Source of the DNA: Phascolomyces articulosus
Lineage: Eukaryota > Mucoromycota > Mucoromycetes > Mucorales > Lichtheimiaceae
Length of the DNA stretch: 64,000 nucleotides
Assembly (NCBI GenBank): GCA_025677815.1
Contig: JAIXMP010000044.1
Span: 62,001-126,000 of the forward strand
Reading direction: 5' to 3'
The translations under genes and the position numbers were made by a program. The notes below the pieces were generated by a model, which searched no databases, was not told the origin of the DNA, and saw nothing but the letters and a program-made list of their open reading frames with translations. Shown here in pieces: positions 22,561-33,728 of this stretch. Position 1 is the stretch's first letter. The number at the start of each line of letters is the position of its first letter.

Positions 22561-25500
22561 ATGGAGGTAGTCCAAGTACAACCTAGAGACTCTTACCTTC
22601 ATTATATTTATGTACCATCCAAAGGTACTGCTATTCGTTGGTCTTTTACAACAAAACGCAATAATATCTCTTTTGGTGTTTATCGAAGACGCGGTCAAGC
22701 TCCTTTACCTTCTTCTTCCGAGATCATCTTTCGTGCTCAACAACAATTACAACAACGGCAACTCTCAGCTCCTCCAGGTGAATTACTTGCTGATAATGGT
22801 AGCTCACGTCGTTATATAGGTAACATTTCATTACGACATTGAAAGAAATTCTGTTGTTAAGAATTCATTACATAATAACCAAAGGAATAAATATATATAA
22901 TAGACGATGACGAGTCTGAATTAAGTGTTGGTTCTGGTGCCACGAATGCTGCGGGTCGACCTCGTGCAAAGTCTGTAGCTTCCACCAAATTAAAAGAACA
23001 AGGATTAGACGAAATTATTCCGATTCAACACATGAATTCTAGTAGTACCAAGATTGAGGGTACTTACGTTGTTGAAGAACCTGGAAATTATGTCTTAGTA
23101 TTTGGTAAGTAATTATTTCTATATGAATAAAAAAGATCAACTGTCAAATAATATGATAAAAAATAGCAAAGATCCAGGAACCCAGAAAAACCTTAATAAT
23201 TAATAAATACATAATCAAATATGCCTTTATTTAGATAATACTTTCTCAAGAAATAAGGCAAAGACTTTAACCTTTTCAGTGGCTCTTGTGGATTCCAACG
23301 TCAAGGCCAAATTATCATCCAAGCAACAAAGTGATATGTCTGGTTGGCTTCTTAAGAAAAAAAGAAAGAAAATGCAAGGTAAAAAAAAAATTACGTGTGA
23401 GAGATAGGGAAAGATTTGCCAAGTGGGATGGGCTTGTGCATCCATATAATTGCATGAATTCGAAATGGCTCACTGCCAAGATTACACAAAAAAATTATAG
23501 GTTGGGCCAAGCGTTGGTTTCAATTATCCCCTTCAGGTGTGCTTTCCTATTCCACTTCTCCCAACAGCGTGACGCGAGGATCGATCCAAATAATGTTGGC
23601 CACCATCTCATCGAACCCTGATCAACGTTTGATCCATATTGACTCGGGTACTATGTTGTATCACCTCAAGACATTAACTACTGAAGATCATGACAAATGG
23701 ACCACTGCTTTCCGTGCTTATCGTTCAGGTGGATCTATTGAAATTCAAAATGATTTGCCCACCGCAGCTAGTATGATGGAAGATGTCAATACCAGTAATC
23801 AGCAAGACAATGTTGAAAAGGGCGTCAAGAGTGCCGCTGCTTTACGTAGCAGTGTCATTCGTTTGGGTGACAATATTGATGTCCTTCGTGCTCTTTTGGA
23901 TCAATTATCCAATGTACCTCAAGTCAAGGATTTGAATCAAAAGATATCAGCTTTGAGTCGTCAATTAGAAAAGGATCAAAAGGCTATCCAAGCCAATGCT
24001 GATGAACAACAAAAACGCTGGGTTGCTTTCCGCAATGGTGCTCCTCCTGGTGCTTCTACTGTTTCTTTGGCATTACCCAATGGTGATTTGGATGTGGATG
24101 GTTCCAACCGTGATAGTCTTCATCGTAGTATCAGTGCTCGATCATCTGTTTCTGAACAATTCTTTGACGCAGAAGATATCATTTTGAGCGGTGGCGATGA
24201 TGATGGTTCATTCGGTGGCGAAGAAGAAATTGAAGTGAACAATGAAGATAGCAGTGACGATGATGATGGTAAATATAGCTGGATATTCTTTTTTGTTGTT
24301 ATGGGGGATTTATTTTTGTACTTATTCTTTTTTTCTCTTTTATCTTTGTAGAACCTGAAGTGAGTGCTCACGATGAAAGTGAAACTTTGGAATTAAGTAT
24401 TGCTGGCGACTGTGTCCGACGTAATCGATTGCCTTCTCATGCTGTGGGTGATGTTGGCTCCGCCCTTTCTGTCTTTAGAAAGAATGTTGGCAAAGATTTA
24501 TCCACTATTTCTATGCCTATCAGTATGAATGAACCACTTAATATGTTACAGCATGCTTGTGAAGATTTGGAATATTGTCAAGTATTGGATAAGGCTGCCA
24601 CATTATCAAACTCGATGGAACGTCTTATGCATGTTGCCATTTTTGCTGTATCTAGTTTTGCCTCAACACAATACCGTACTGGTAGAAAGGTAAGAAAAAA
24701 ATTCCCCGCCTTTTTTTTGGCTGTTGGCTGCAGGTGACACTGCTTAGCAGAAAAGAATTGGGATATTAAAATATGATCACCTCCCACATTTGGTTCTCTT
24801 TAGCCGTTTAACCCAATGATGACCGAAACTTATGAAAATATTCGCCCTGATAAAGGATTCCGTTTTATCGCTGAAAAAGTATCTCATAACCCATTAATTA
24901 TTGCTGTAAGTATATATTCCCCCCTTTTTTGTTTGTAACGTGCAGTTTTTTTCTTTCTATCCAATACGATGGTATTAAACTGAAACTATTTTTTAAATAG
25001 GCACATGCTGAAGCAAAGGCCTACAAATACTGGCAATGTACTAAGATTAAGAGCAAATTCTGGGGTAAATCAATGGTAAGTACACTCATTATCTTATGGG
25101 AGAAAGCGAAGTTAAAACACTGAGATGTAATCGATTAATCTTTATACTTTATAAATGTATAGGAATTTATGACTGAAGGTGTGTTTAATGTCACCTTAAC
25201 TGGCCACGATGATCACTATACATACAATAAACCATCCAGTTGGATGAGAAACATGATTGCTGGAGAAAAATACTTGGAAACCGCTGGTGAAATGCAAGTC
25301 ACCAATCACAAAACTGGTGAATACGCTACTGTATCCTTTAAAGAAGGTACCGGTGGTGGATTATTTGGAGCACCTACCAATCGAAATGATGTTATTGCCA
25401 CATTCTATGATAGCAAGGGCAAGAAATGTAGACGTATTGTAGGCAAATGGAGTGATAAATTATCTGAAGAAATCGATATGAACAAACGCAAGTTATCCGT

Positions 25501-25918
25501 TCTCTGGAATGCCAACCCACCAGGAATTGAAGATTATGCCAAATACTATGGTTTTACTCGCTACTGTGTTGAATTGAATGAAATTACCGATCTCGAACGT
25601 GACAAGATACCTATTACCGATACACGTAATCGTCCTGATCAACGTTTATATGAAAATGGTTTGGCCGATGAAGCTGATGCAGAAAAACAACGAATAGAAC
25701 AACAGCAACGTGAACGAAGAAAAGAATTTGAACAACAAGGTGTTGTTTGGAAACCAAGATGGTTTGCTCTTCAAGAAGATGAACATTCAGATCCATTGTT
25801 TATTCCTCCTCCAGAAGGTGAAACAGCATCCACCGGTAAATCTTTTCAATACACCGGTCAATACTGGCAAGCACGTGAAACCGGTCAATGGCCTAGTGAT
25901 ATGTTTGAATTGTGGTAG
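22561..25918 (+). CDS. OSH3: oxysterol-binding protein homologue, Osh3 type (GOLD-PH-FFAT-ORD)
   Basis: Eight exons: 22561-22819, 22904-23104, 23235-23378, 23501-24268, 24352-24689, 24804-24905, 25001-25075 and 25163-25918, giving 880 residues. Order: GOLD domain (1-175), PH domain (about 188-280, [11 protein letters not shown] to TTAFRAYR), a Gln-rich coiled coil (about 330-380), an FFAT-like QFFDAED (421-427), acidic linkers, then the lipid-transfer ORD (about 565-880, [12 protein letters not shown] start, ending SDMFELW). This order matches yeast Osh3, which exchanges sterol or phospholipid and PI4P at ER-plasma-membrane contacts through VAP binding. The OSBP fingerprint, normally EQVSHHPP, reads EKVSHNPL at 594-601, so the second His and second Pro are changed. 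Gene structure is well supported; lipid specificity is open. Confidence 0.9.
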
Positions 25919-26145
25919 ATCCCTTCTTCCCTCCGTCACTTTTCTTTTAAATACATTTATACCTCTCAACTCCTTTTACATCTTTCCAAAATACAATTTT
26001 TGTTCGTTCTATTTTTTTGTTGTTGGTTTTTTTTTCAGAAATTTTGAATTATAGAAATATTATTATTATTATTATCATTATATTTTTTTGTACAAGCAAA
26101 ATACTATCGTCTTTCTCCTCCATAAAGTTTTTTCACCACCTTTTT

Positions 26146-28358
26146 TTAGTAATCCTACAAAAATAAAAACACAAGTTATTAGAAAAGCAAAGTTAACAAA
26201 AATAGATATCCTTGTTTTTTAAATACTTACTGAGAATCGGTCAGGCATAACAACAGGTGCGACGAGGGACCAACCATAAAATATATGACATAACCATCCA
26301 GAAACGATCTTGACCCAAACGGCGGTATAGCTTTGTCCAATACGAACAAAATCACCATCTTCACCAGTACCTTCCGTGGGTGGTTTGGTATCATCCATAG
26401 AAATAGTGTTCCAGTTCGTCAGTACCATGGCAATATACATGGCAGCAATAGCAAACACGAAATGGAAGAAAGAATAGTTATAGACTGATCCAAAACGTTC
26501 ATCATCCTTATCATCATAATCATAATCATCATCGTCATCATCTTCATCTAATGCTGAGCGTGGAAGTGCACTATTTTGTAACGTAAATATCAATATAACA
26601 CTTTTTTTACCAATATTTTTTTTTCAAGATGAGATTTTATATACTCTACCCGCTTTCAACAGCAGCGACCAACCGAGCACGAGCTGAGCCATCTACACTC
26701 ATTCTTTGAGCACCAGCATCTACTTGATTTGCCATCAACGGCACAGCACTTTCAGTATCCAATGGTTCATAATTTTGACGGCGGGTCTTATTCATAAATG
26801 CACTGTCTTGAGTAGCAGCACGACTGGTCGAATAAGCAACTGCCAAAAAAGTAAAGATAGCACCAAGAACAATGGATGTGGTTTGTGGACCTTGTGATCG
26901 TCGGAGAGGATTGCATTGCTTATCATTAGGTTCATTTGCAACAGCTGATAATACCAAGTAAGTACAATAAATAACAACAATAGATGCTTGAGAGAGTCCT
27001 GAGCGAGGATTAGCGGATTGGACTGATGGTGAAATACACAAAATTGTCACCAATAAACAAAGAATCAAGTTGAGAGTAACAAAGAATTGGTTCAATGAAC
27101 AACCGTTAGTGGCAAAGAAACCATACATTATACCCGTTAGTGTAATGGCACCTCCAAACATTAATAAAGTTCCAGCTAGATTGAAATACAATAGTACCTT
27201 GTTTTAGTATCAACAAGCCCTATCCCAAATTACATCCCTTCTGTTATTATTGTTGTTACCAATTAAAATATATTTCCATCGATTGGAATCACTCATTTCA
27301 TAATTTTCCAAACATCGTTCAGTCCAACTATGAGCAAAATCGACTAATAATACAAGACCAAACAAGATAAAGATGGCAGCACCGATCAAGGCGAAGTAAT
27401 TACCCCATACCATGAAAAAGCCATTAGGAACGAAAAAGGATGCTGTCACCAATGCAAGCCAAAGAAGTACTTTGGGTCCCCACCATCTGATAACCAACAA
27501 GTTAGATAAAACATTTTTTTCTCCCTTCAAATCTAACTTAATCCTCTTCTTTTCGATCCTTCTTATTCTTCTTCTTCCAAACTTACCCATTTTGAAGACT
27601 TGCTCTCTTTTGTCGACTATCACGAACACCGAGTAAGAAAATACCCAATAAGGCATGGAAAAGAACAAGTGCAAAACATACACGGTGTACCTAATAGATC
27701 CAAAAAAAATATCATCCGTTGAGTCTCTCATACAAATGCATGCATAAAATACGAAACGCCAGTTTTTTTTGTTGTTCTTTGTTGTCGCACAAAGGAAAGT
27801 GGGATTACATACTGCAATGATACCGTAACAAGTTCCTTCTTTACATTCCAGTTTCATATAGTCGAGTGTCATGTGTTGTAGTTGTTTTATGGCCCAATTG
27901 GATAACATGAGCCAAGCAAACTATATAAATATATATAAAGAGTTTTTGTTATTCCATTTTGAATTTCTAATCGATATAGAATCCTCCCGAGTTTTAAAAA
28001 AATATCTTACAATGGAATTTAGTAGAAATATTATCTATATATAAAAAGTAGTTATATCACAATTAGTATCTTTTGTTATTTGATAAATAATTCCGTGTCC
28101 ATTTATACATACAGCATATCCAATACGTGTGGCAATAGAATTATTACAGTTGCAACTTTTGGAAGAAAAAAAAAAGAATTAATGCCAAGACATAGAGATT
28201 GCTATGAAATATAATAAAGCTGATATCTTTTTTTTTCGAGACGAAACACTCTACCTTTTACAAAAAAGTGAACATGCAGCAGCAGAAAAACAACTTGCGA
28301 TCCATGTTCCAACAGATCCAAGGGCTGGTAATGCTATACAACTTAATGCTGCACCCAT
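26146..28358 (-). CDS. TMS1: TMS1/Serinc family membrane protein
   Basis: Nine exons: 28358-28255, 28155-28113, 28034-28011 (24 nt), 27920-27813, 27690-27587, 27486-27260, 27175-26650, 26570-26231 and 26154-26146 (last two codons and stop), giving 494 residues. The N-terminus MGAALSCIALPALGSVGTW, then NNSIATRIGYA, LQNGWWGPKVLLWL and FFVPNGFFMVWGNY are hallmarks of the Serinc/TMS1 family, with ten or eleven membrane segments. Between the last segments there is a cytosolic acidic stretch (EDDDDDDYDYDD). Family members were first linked to serine incorporation into phospholipids and are now known as lipid scramblase-like proteins; yeast Tms1 is vacuolar. The gene converges on OSH3 with about 230 bases between stop codons. 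High confidence in family and exon chain. Confidence 0.92.
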
Positions 28359-29070
28359 TACTGTCTTAAATAGTTTTATGAAATAATATGAAAAAAATAG
28401 AGTACAGAAAAGAGAAAAGAGAAAAAGAAAAGGGAAAGATATCCAAATTTGGCATGAACCAACCTAGTGCTGGATTTTAAAAGCTCCAAAGTGCTTGATT
28501 CTTGTCCTGCAACACCACTCCAATTAGAATTAATGTTGTTTAACTCTTTCTTATTATCCTTCCAAGATATACAATAATATTATTTGCATGAAATGACATA
28601 TAGCGAGGGTAAAAAGCAACCAAATTAACCTTATTTATTAGTTATTTTTAACTACTAGACATATATATATGACGGATCACTATTATTATGTTTTAAATAA
28701 AAAAAATTGTGCTTCATCCAATCAGTGGGTCATTCCCATTTCTAACTTATAGATCATTTTTACTTTTGGGGCATGCAGCAAGTATTCAAGCATATGTTAG
28801 TTGTACCAAAAATTCTGATCCAACCACTCTCTCTTATTAAATCTAATCAAACTCTTCCATTATATAAGCCATTCTGCTATAATCTAAATTGAAACCCGGA
28901 TTACCATAAAAAAACTACATATATTTATATCATTTGGTGTCATCCATTATCAAGCCATGAAAATACTGAAAACAACTCTTATTTGTTAATTGTTAAGAGA
29001 CCTTTCACAGTTTGAGAGAAAACAGTAATAGTGTATTTTTATTACTGTTTCATATTTTAATGCTAAACAA
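28359..29070. other. intergenic between TMS1 start and CTK1 stop
   Basis: About 700 AT-rich bases without a supported gene. It holds the TMS1 promoter and the CTK1 3' end. Confidence 0.5.
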
Positions 29071-32000
29071 TTAAGTCTTTTTAACACTATTGCTACGAGT
29101 TGGCGCCATAGGGATGTCCCCTTTTGTTGCTCTTTTCCGTTGCTTGGATTCATATTCATGCCAATCACCATGGATATCTAAAAGACTATTTTCATGGAAT
29201 TATATCAGTAAAAATACATCATTTTAAGTTGATCAATATAATATATATAAGAGGGCTTACTTTTCCGGTGCAACAGCTTTGGGTTCTTCCTTAGTAAAAT
29301 AATCAAACTCCAATGCCTCTGCGGCAGTAGGTCTTTTTTGTGGATCCATCGATAACATGGCTTCCAATAACTCTAATGCTCCAGGTGAAAGCATGCTAAA
29401 ATAGAGAAAAAAAATCAGCAACAAATATTGGCCATTTAAAGCCAAGTATAGAAAAAAAAATCAATTTTCTCTAGCATTACCTTTCATACATTTCCTTGAA
29501 CTTATTAGGGTATTGTTCTTTTGGTCGGACCAGCTCGTACCACGGAAGTTGATTCACAGAGGGCCATGTTTCCGATGTAGGTGTACCCATTGTTCGATAT
29601 ATTAAATCTAGTTGTGAAATTTCATCACTTCCGTTAAATGCAGGTTTTCTTGCAAAAAATTCAACCATAATACATCTGAAAAAAAAATAGTTTGTATTAA
29701 TGCTACAATTTCTTTTCCCGAATCACTGCCTCTTCTCGTATTTAAATGGTTTACCCCACACTCCAGATATCAACGGCTGGTCCGTATGCAGTGGCTCCAA
29801 GAAGTAATTCCGGTGGCCGGTACCATAAGGTAATCACACGGTTGGTATAATCGTTGGATGTATTCTTTTGAAATGCTCGTGCCAACCCAAAGTCAGCAAT
29901 CTTTAATTCGCCTTTGTTATTGACTAATAAATTTGATCCTTTGAGAGAGAGAGAGAGAGAACGAGGTGAAAAAACCTCAAGTTAATAAATAACATATATT
30001 TTCCATCACCCATAAACTTAAAAGAAAACCCGCTCTCATCCTATCCTTTCACTCTACTATTTCCTTACCTTTGATGTCTCGATGCAAAATACCCATTTGA
30101 TGCAAATAGGCCAACCCTTCAAGCATTTGTCGAACCAAGTACTTTGTGTGGGTAGGTTCAAAGGTGAAATTTGGGTGACTTAATATACCAGATAAATCGT
30201 GATCCATATATTCCATGACCATATAAACAGATCCTATATCATTCATATACAAAGTATCATATTAATACCCATCGTTTAGTATGAAATACATTTTCGTCCT
30301 TCACTCTGTTTTTTACCTCTTGCAACCATAATCTGCTGTAATTCTACGATTCGTTCATGCTTGAGTCTCTGTAATAGCTTAATTTCACGCATCGCTGTGA
30401 TAGGAAACTATTCAAAACCAGCAGAGGGTATTATTTAGTAACCAAGAAACCTTCATATTTTTTTTCAACGTTATTTAGAAAATACATACCCCATCTTTAT
30501 CACCTTTCATTCTTATACGCTTTAATGCCATCAGATTTCCAGTCTTACAATTTCTTGCTTTATATACCTTGCTATAAATATCTAATGATTAGAACTACAT
30601 GATCCTCTCTGTTCCGATTATCCATATTTTTTTCTAGAAAAAAAATTTACCCATAATTTCCTTCACCCACTTGACCAATTTTTTCAAATAATGTGGATGG
30701 ATCATCCAAAGTTCGTGAAGGGTAGCCGACATCATCCAATACTTCATCAGGCACACCTCCCATATGATTAGGGCTGAGTGGTGTTTGTTGTGGTATACGA
30801 CGATCTTTGCTTGTATCAATTTGTTCTGTTATCGACACAGTCAATTGTTGTTGCTGGGGACCATCTATGGATTGTGTAGCTGTACCAACAGTAGAAGGAT
30901 GTGGAGCTGATGGTGGTGGTGGAGGAGGTGGAGAAGGAGGTGGTGGATGTTGTTGTTGTCGACCATTATCATGAACTCTTAATTCTTCAATACCACGAGA
31001 AGAAGAGGTTTCAGGTGTATATTGTGGAAATCGATGCCATGGCCGTATAGGTTTTGGATAATCTTGAGAACCTGGAACAGATTGTGGTCCAGAATGGGGA
31101 GGAGGGGGTGGGGGTGGAACAGTTGCGTGTTGATTATGGTGATGATGATGTGTGCTTGGAGCACGACGTGGTGTATAATAGCTATGATGGTAATAGGATT
31201 GTTGGTAATAAGCTGTTGATGCAGGATCTTGTGCGTAATAGGATGCATAATAATCATTCTGATATCCATGTTGTGAGTTATAATCCGTCCATGTTGATGC
31301 ATGTGGTGTTGACCATGGATGCTGACCATGGTGCCGTCCATAGTAATTCCAATGCTGCTGCTGCTGTTGCTGCTGGCCATGATGATGATGGCTAGCATGT
31401 TGGCTGTGATGGTGGCTGCTATTATTATGGGAGGCAGGTTGATGTGGTGGCTGTTGTTGATAAAATGCTGCTGGAGCTGTTGGTAATGAAGCGTCGGTCT
31501 CTGTAGTTGGTGGCGGTGCTATTGCTTCTGTAGAAGCTGCTTCCGTGTTGATAGAAGTTGTATTTGTTGTACCAGTAGTAGTTGTAATTGCAGGTGCCGT
31601 TGCACTTGCTGTAGCAGTTGTTTCAATTTTTGTAGTAGATTCATTCCCATTACCATTATTCATAACTTCAGGTGCAATCGGTGTAGCTCCTGTAGAAGAT
31701 GAGGATGAAGATGATAATGGTTTTTTACTGATATTTTCTTGGGAACGATATTCATCTTTTCTGCTACTACTGTATCCACGAGACGAAGAATGATGGTGAT
31801 CCACTACTCTTCTACTACTACTGCTACTATGATGATGGTGATAATAATCACGGTCTCGATCACGGTCTCGATCACGATCTCGATCTCGATCGCTATATGA
31901 GGATCGCTCTCTACTGCTTCCTCCTCTTCGTTCTCGACTTGATCGTCGTGAATGAGATGACCGTCTACTACTACGCGAAGATCGTTCATAGTCATGGCGT

Positions 32001-32341
32001 GAGGAAGAATCGTGCCTTGATGACGACGATGAATAGTGGTGGTGACTTTTGTATCCATCGTCTCCATAATTACGTCGCTTTTCATCTCTATAACTACTAC
32101 TTGTTCGATGCCGACTACTACTTCGTTGATCGTATTCGTCTCTCGATCGTTTTTCACCTGCAGAAGCACTGCTTGATTTATTATTATCAGATCGATGGGC
32201 ATATTGAGTTCCAGAAGTAGATACTTCTCCACCACCTGTTGCTATTTTTTCTTCTGGCATACTCGTCGTTGATTGCGAATTTATTTTTGTTAATGTATCT
32301 TCGCTTCGTTCTTGATCAACGTCAGCGTTGGTTTGCTCCAT
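29071..32341 (-). CDS. CTK1: CTK1/CDK12-type cyclin-dependent kinase with long RS-rich N-terminus
   Basis: Eight exons: 32341-30651, 30571-30490, 30407-30317, 30233-30069, 29938-29755, 29675-29481, 29395-29261 and 29185-29071, about 885 residues. The first 550 residues are low complexity: Arg/Ser/Asp-rich (SR-like, including an RD-repeat), then His/Tyr/Gln- and Pro-rich. The kinase domain starts [13 protein letters not shown] (552-564). The cyclin-binding helix is PITAMRE (593-599), the catalytic HRD 672-674, DFG 692-694, and the probable T-loop Thr is 708. The C-terminal helix [13 protein letters not shown] is characteristic of Ctk1/CDK12/13, which phosphorylate Ser2 of the RNA polymerase II CTD with a cyclin K-like partner. 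I chose the Met at 32341 over an upstream in-frame Met because the upstream extension (Tyr/Ile-rich) looks non-coding. Confidence 0.93.
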
Positions 32342-32568
32342 AAAATCTCGAGTTGTGTCAAAAAGCTGTTTGTGAAAATAATAATAATGATAATAATAAT
32401 AAATAGAAATTGTTAGTTGAATAATATACATGATTGGCTTATAAAATAAAACAAGGTTGAAATAATTACGAGCGTTTTTCTTTTTTTTTTCCTCTACGAC
32501 AATCCACCAAAAAGAATAATAAAGAAGCAACACAGAAAGTAACGCGGTTTGTATGTTATGTGCAAATT

Positions 32569-33125
32569 ATGGAAACAAAGCAAAAAGAAAAAAAAAAGTT
32601 GGAACAGCGACCTCTATCGGATGATTTGCTCAGCCAAGTATTGGTGAGTAAACAGCACTGTTTGTTGCTACTTAACCACCATATTATATGAATGGTCAGT
32701 TTATCATATTATTTGATGGATAAGGTACACCATCTCAAACGGTATAAGTACTGTGTATGGATCTACCAATGATGTTGTCAGAGGGCAACTCATTTTTCTT
32801 CATAAAATAAAGCACCAATTATGCAGATGATTGTTCGAGAATTTTAGGTTGTTCTTTAGACATTCATAGTCCAGTGATTTTATAGCATGACAACTAGTGT
32901 ATACTTCCAGACCTTCTCTTTATCCTCCTATTAATCAATTAATTCAGCAGTTCCAACCCCCCCTCGTGATATAAAATATAAAAGCATTAATTGTTGAAAA
33001 TGTAAGCTGCAGCAATGACCACTAAAATGGATCGCCACAAAGAACAGCTGAAGTTTATCAACTGACAAAGCAACTAAAATCAATTTCCCTGGTGCCAATA
33101 TTCGATCTGTCAAAGTTCATGTCTT
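32569..33125 (+). pseudogene. coding-like fragments in unrelated frames (possible decayed gene)
   Basis: At 32569 an ATG opens METKQKEKKKLEQRPLSDDL and runs into a GTGAGT donor at 32643. Further on, pieces read SLYPPINQLIQQFQPP (about 32920-32970), MTTKMDRHKEQLKFIN (about 33016-33062) and ATKINFPGANIRSVKVHV (about 33072-33125), separated by a stop and frameshifts. They look like residues of one protein, but I could not join them or name the family. The first piece could also be a real first exon. Confidence 0.25.
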
Positions 33126-33728
33126 TTTCTTTTTACCAATATTGGTTCTAATAAAAATATTATTTTCCTTGCTGTTAAGACTTTAACTAGATCTTGGGTA
33201 ACTCTGAATAATGCAAGTAAAACGTTTTGCATAATACTCTTGTCATAAATATGCTGGTTCGTAATAAAGTATCATTTTTCTTCTGACCAACAAACATAAT
33301 GCCCTCCTTAAAAACGTGTCTCTTATTCCGAAGTAAAATCGAAATGACGATTCATTTCAAAAATGTTATAAGTTATTGTTGGATAAAACCATGCTTCTGT
33401 AAAGAAACGCGTGTAAATAAGAGCATTGATTAAATGGCGGGATAAATAAATTTTCCCCACAATCTAACAATTGTTATTGCCCAAGAGAGAGATAAGAGGA
33501 AAATGTCTAATTAAAAACATAAAGGAAAAGATCGAAGTTCGACCGGTGTCCAAAAAATTGTCGCTCCTCCTCTACCTTTTGCCGAATTTAACGAAGAGTA
33601 TTAGAAGAGATTCACATGAAAAGCTTCAAAAGGAAGATACCGGGGAACGAAGGTCTTTTTCTTTTTCTTTTTTTTTCTCTTCTTTTGTTTGTCTTTCTTC
33701 TTGTTACTATCAGCATTCACTATAAAAT
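33126..33728. other. intergenic / promoter of the mitochondrial carrier gene
   Basis: No gene. A CT-rich tract (about 33655-33710) and TATAAAATATGG at the start codon lead into the carrier gene. Confidence 0.45.

Noticed and set aside
27210..27259. Extension of TMS1 exon 6 through IGNNNNNRRD with a 36-nt intron
   Set aside because: It keeps frame but inserts an Asn run into a conserved junction; donor at 27259 with acceptor at 27176 gives ILI-AGTLLMFGGA, which matches the family directly.
31022..31398. Long frames on both strands across the CTK1 low-complexity N-terminus
   Set aside because: Shadow frames caused by repetitive CAT/CAA/TCA codons of the real first exon.
32342..32533. Upstream in-frame Met for CTK1 at 32533
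   Set aside because: The added residues are Tyr/Ile/Lys-rich translation of AT-rich leader, while Met at 32341 begins normal polar kinase N-terminus.
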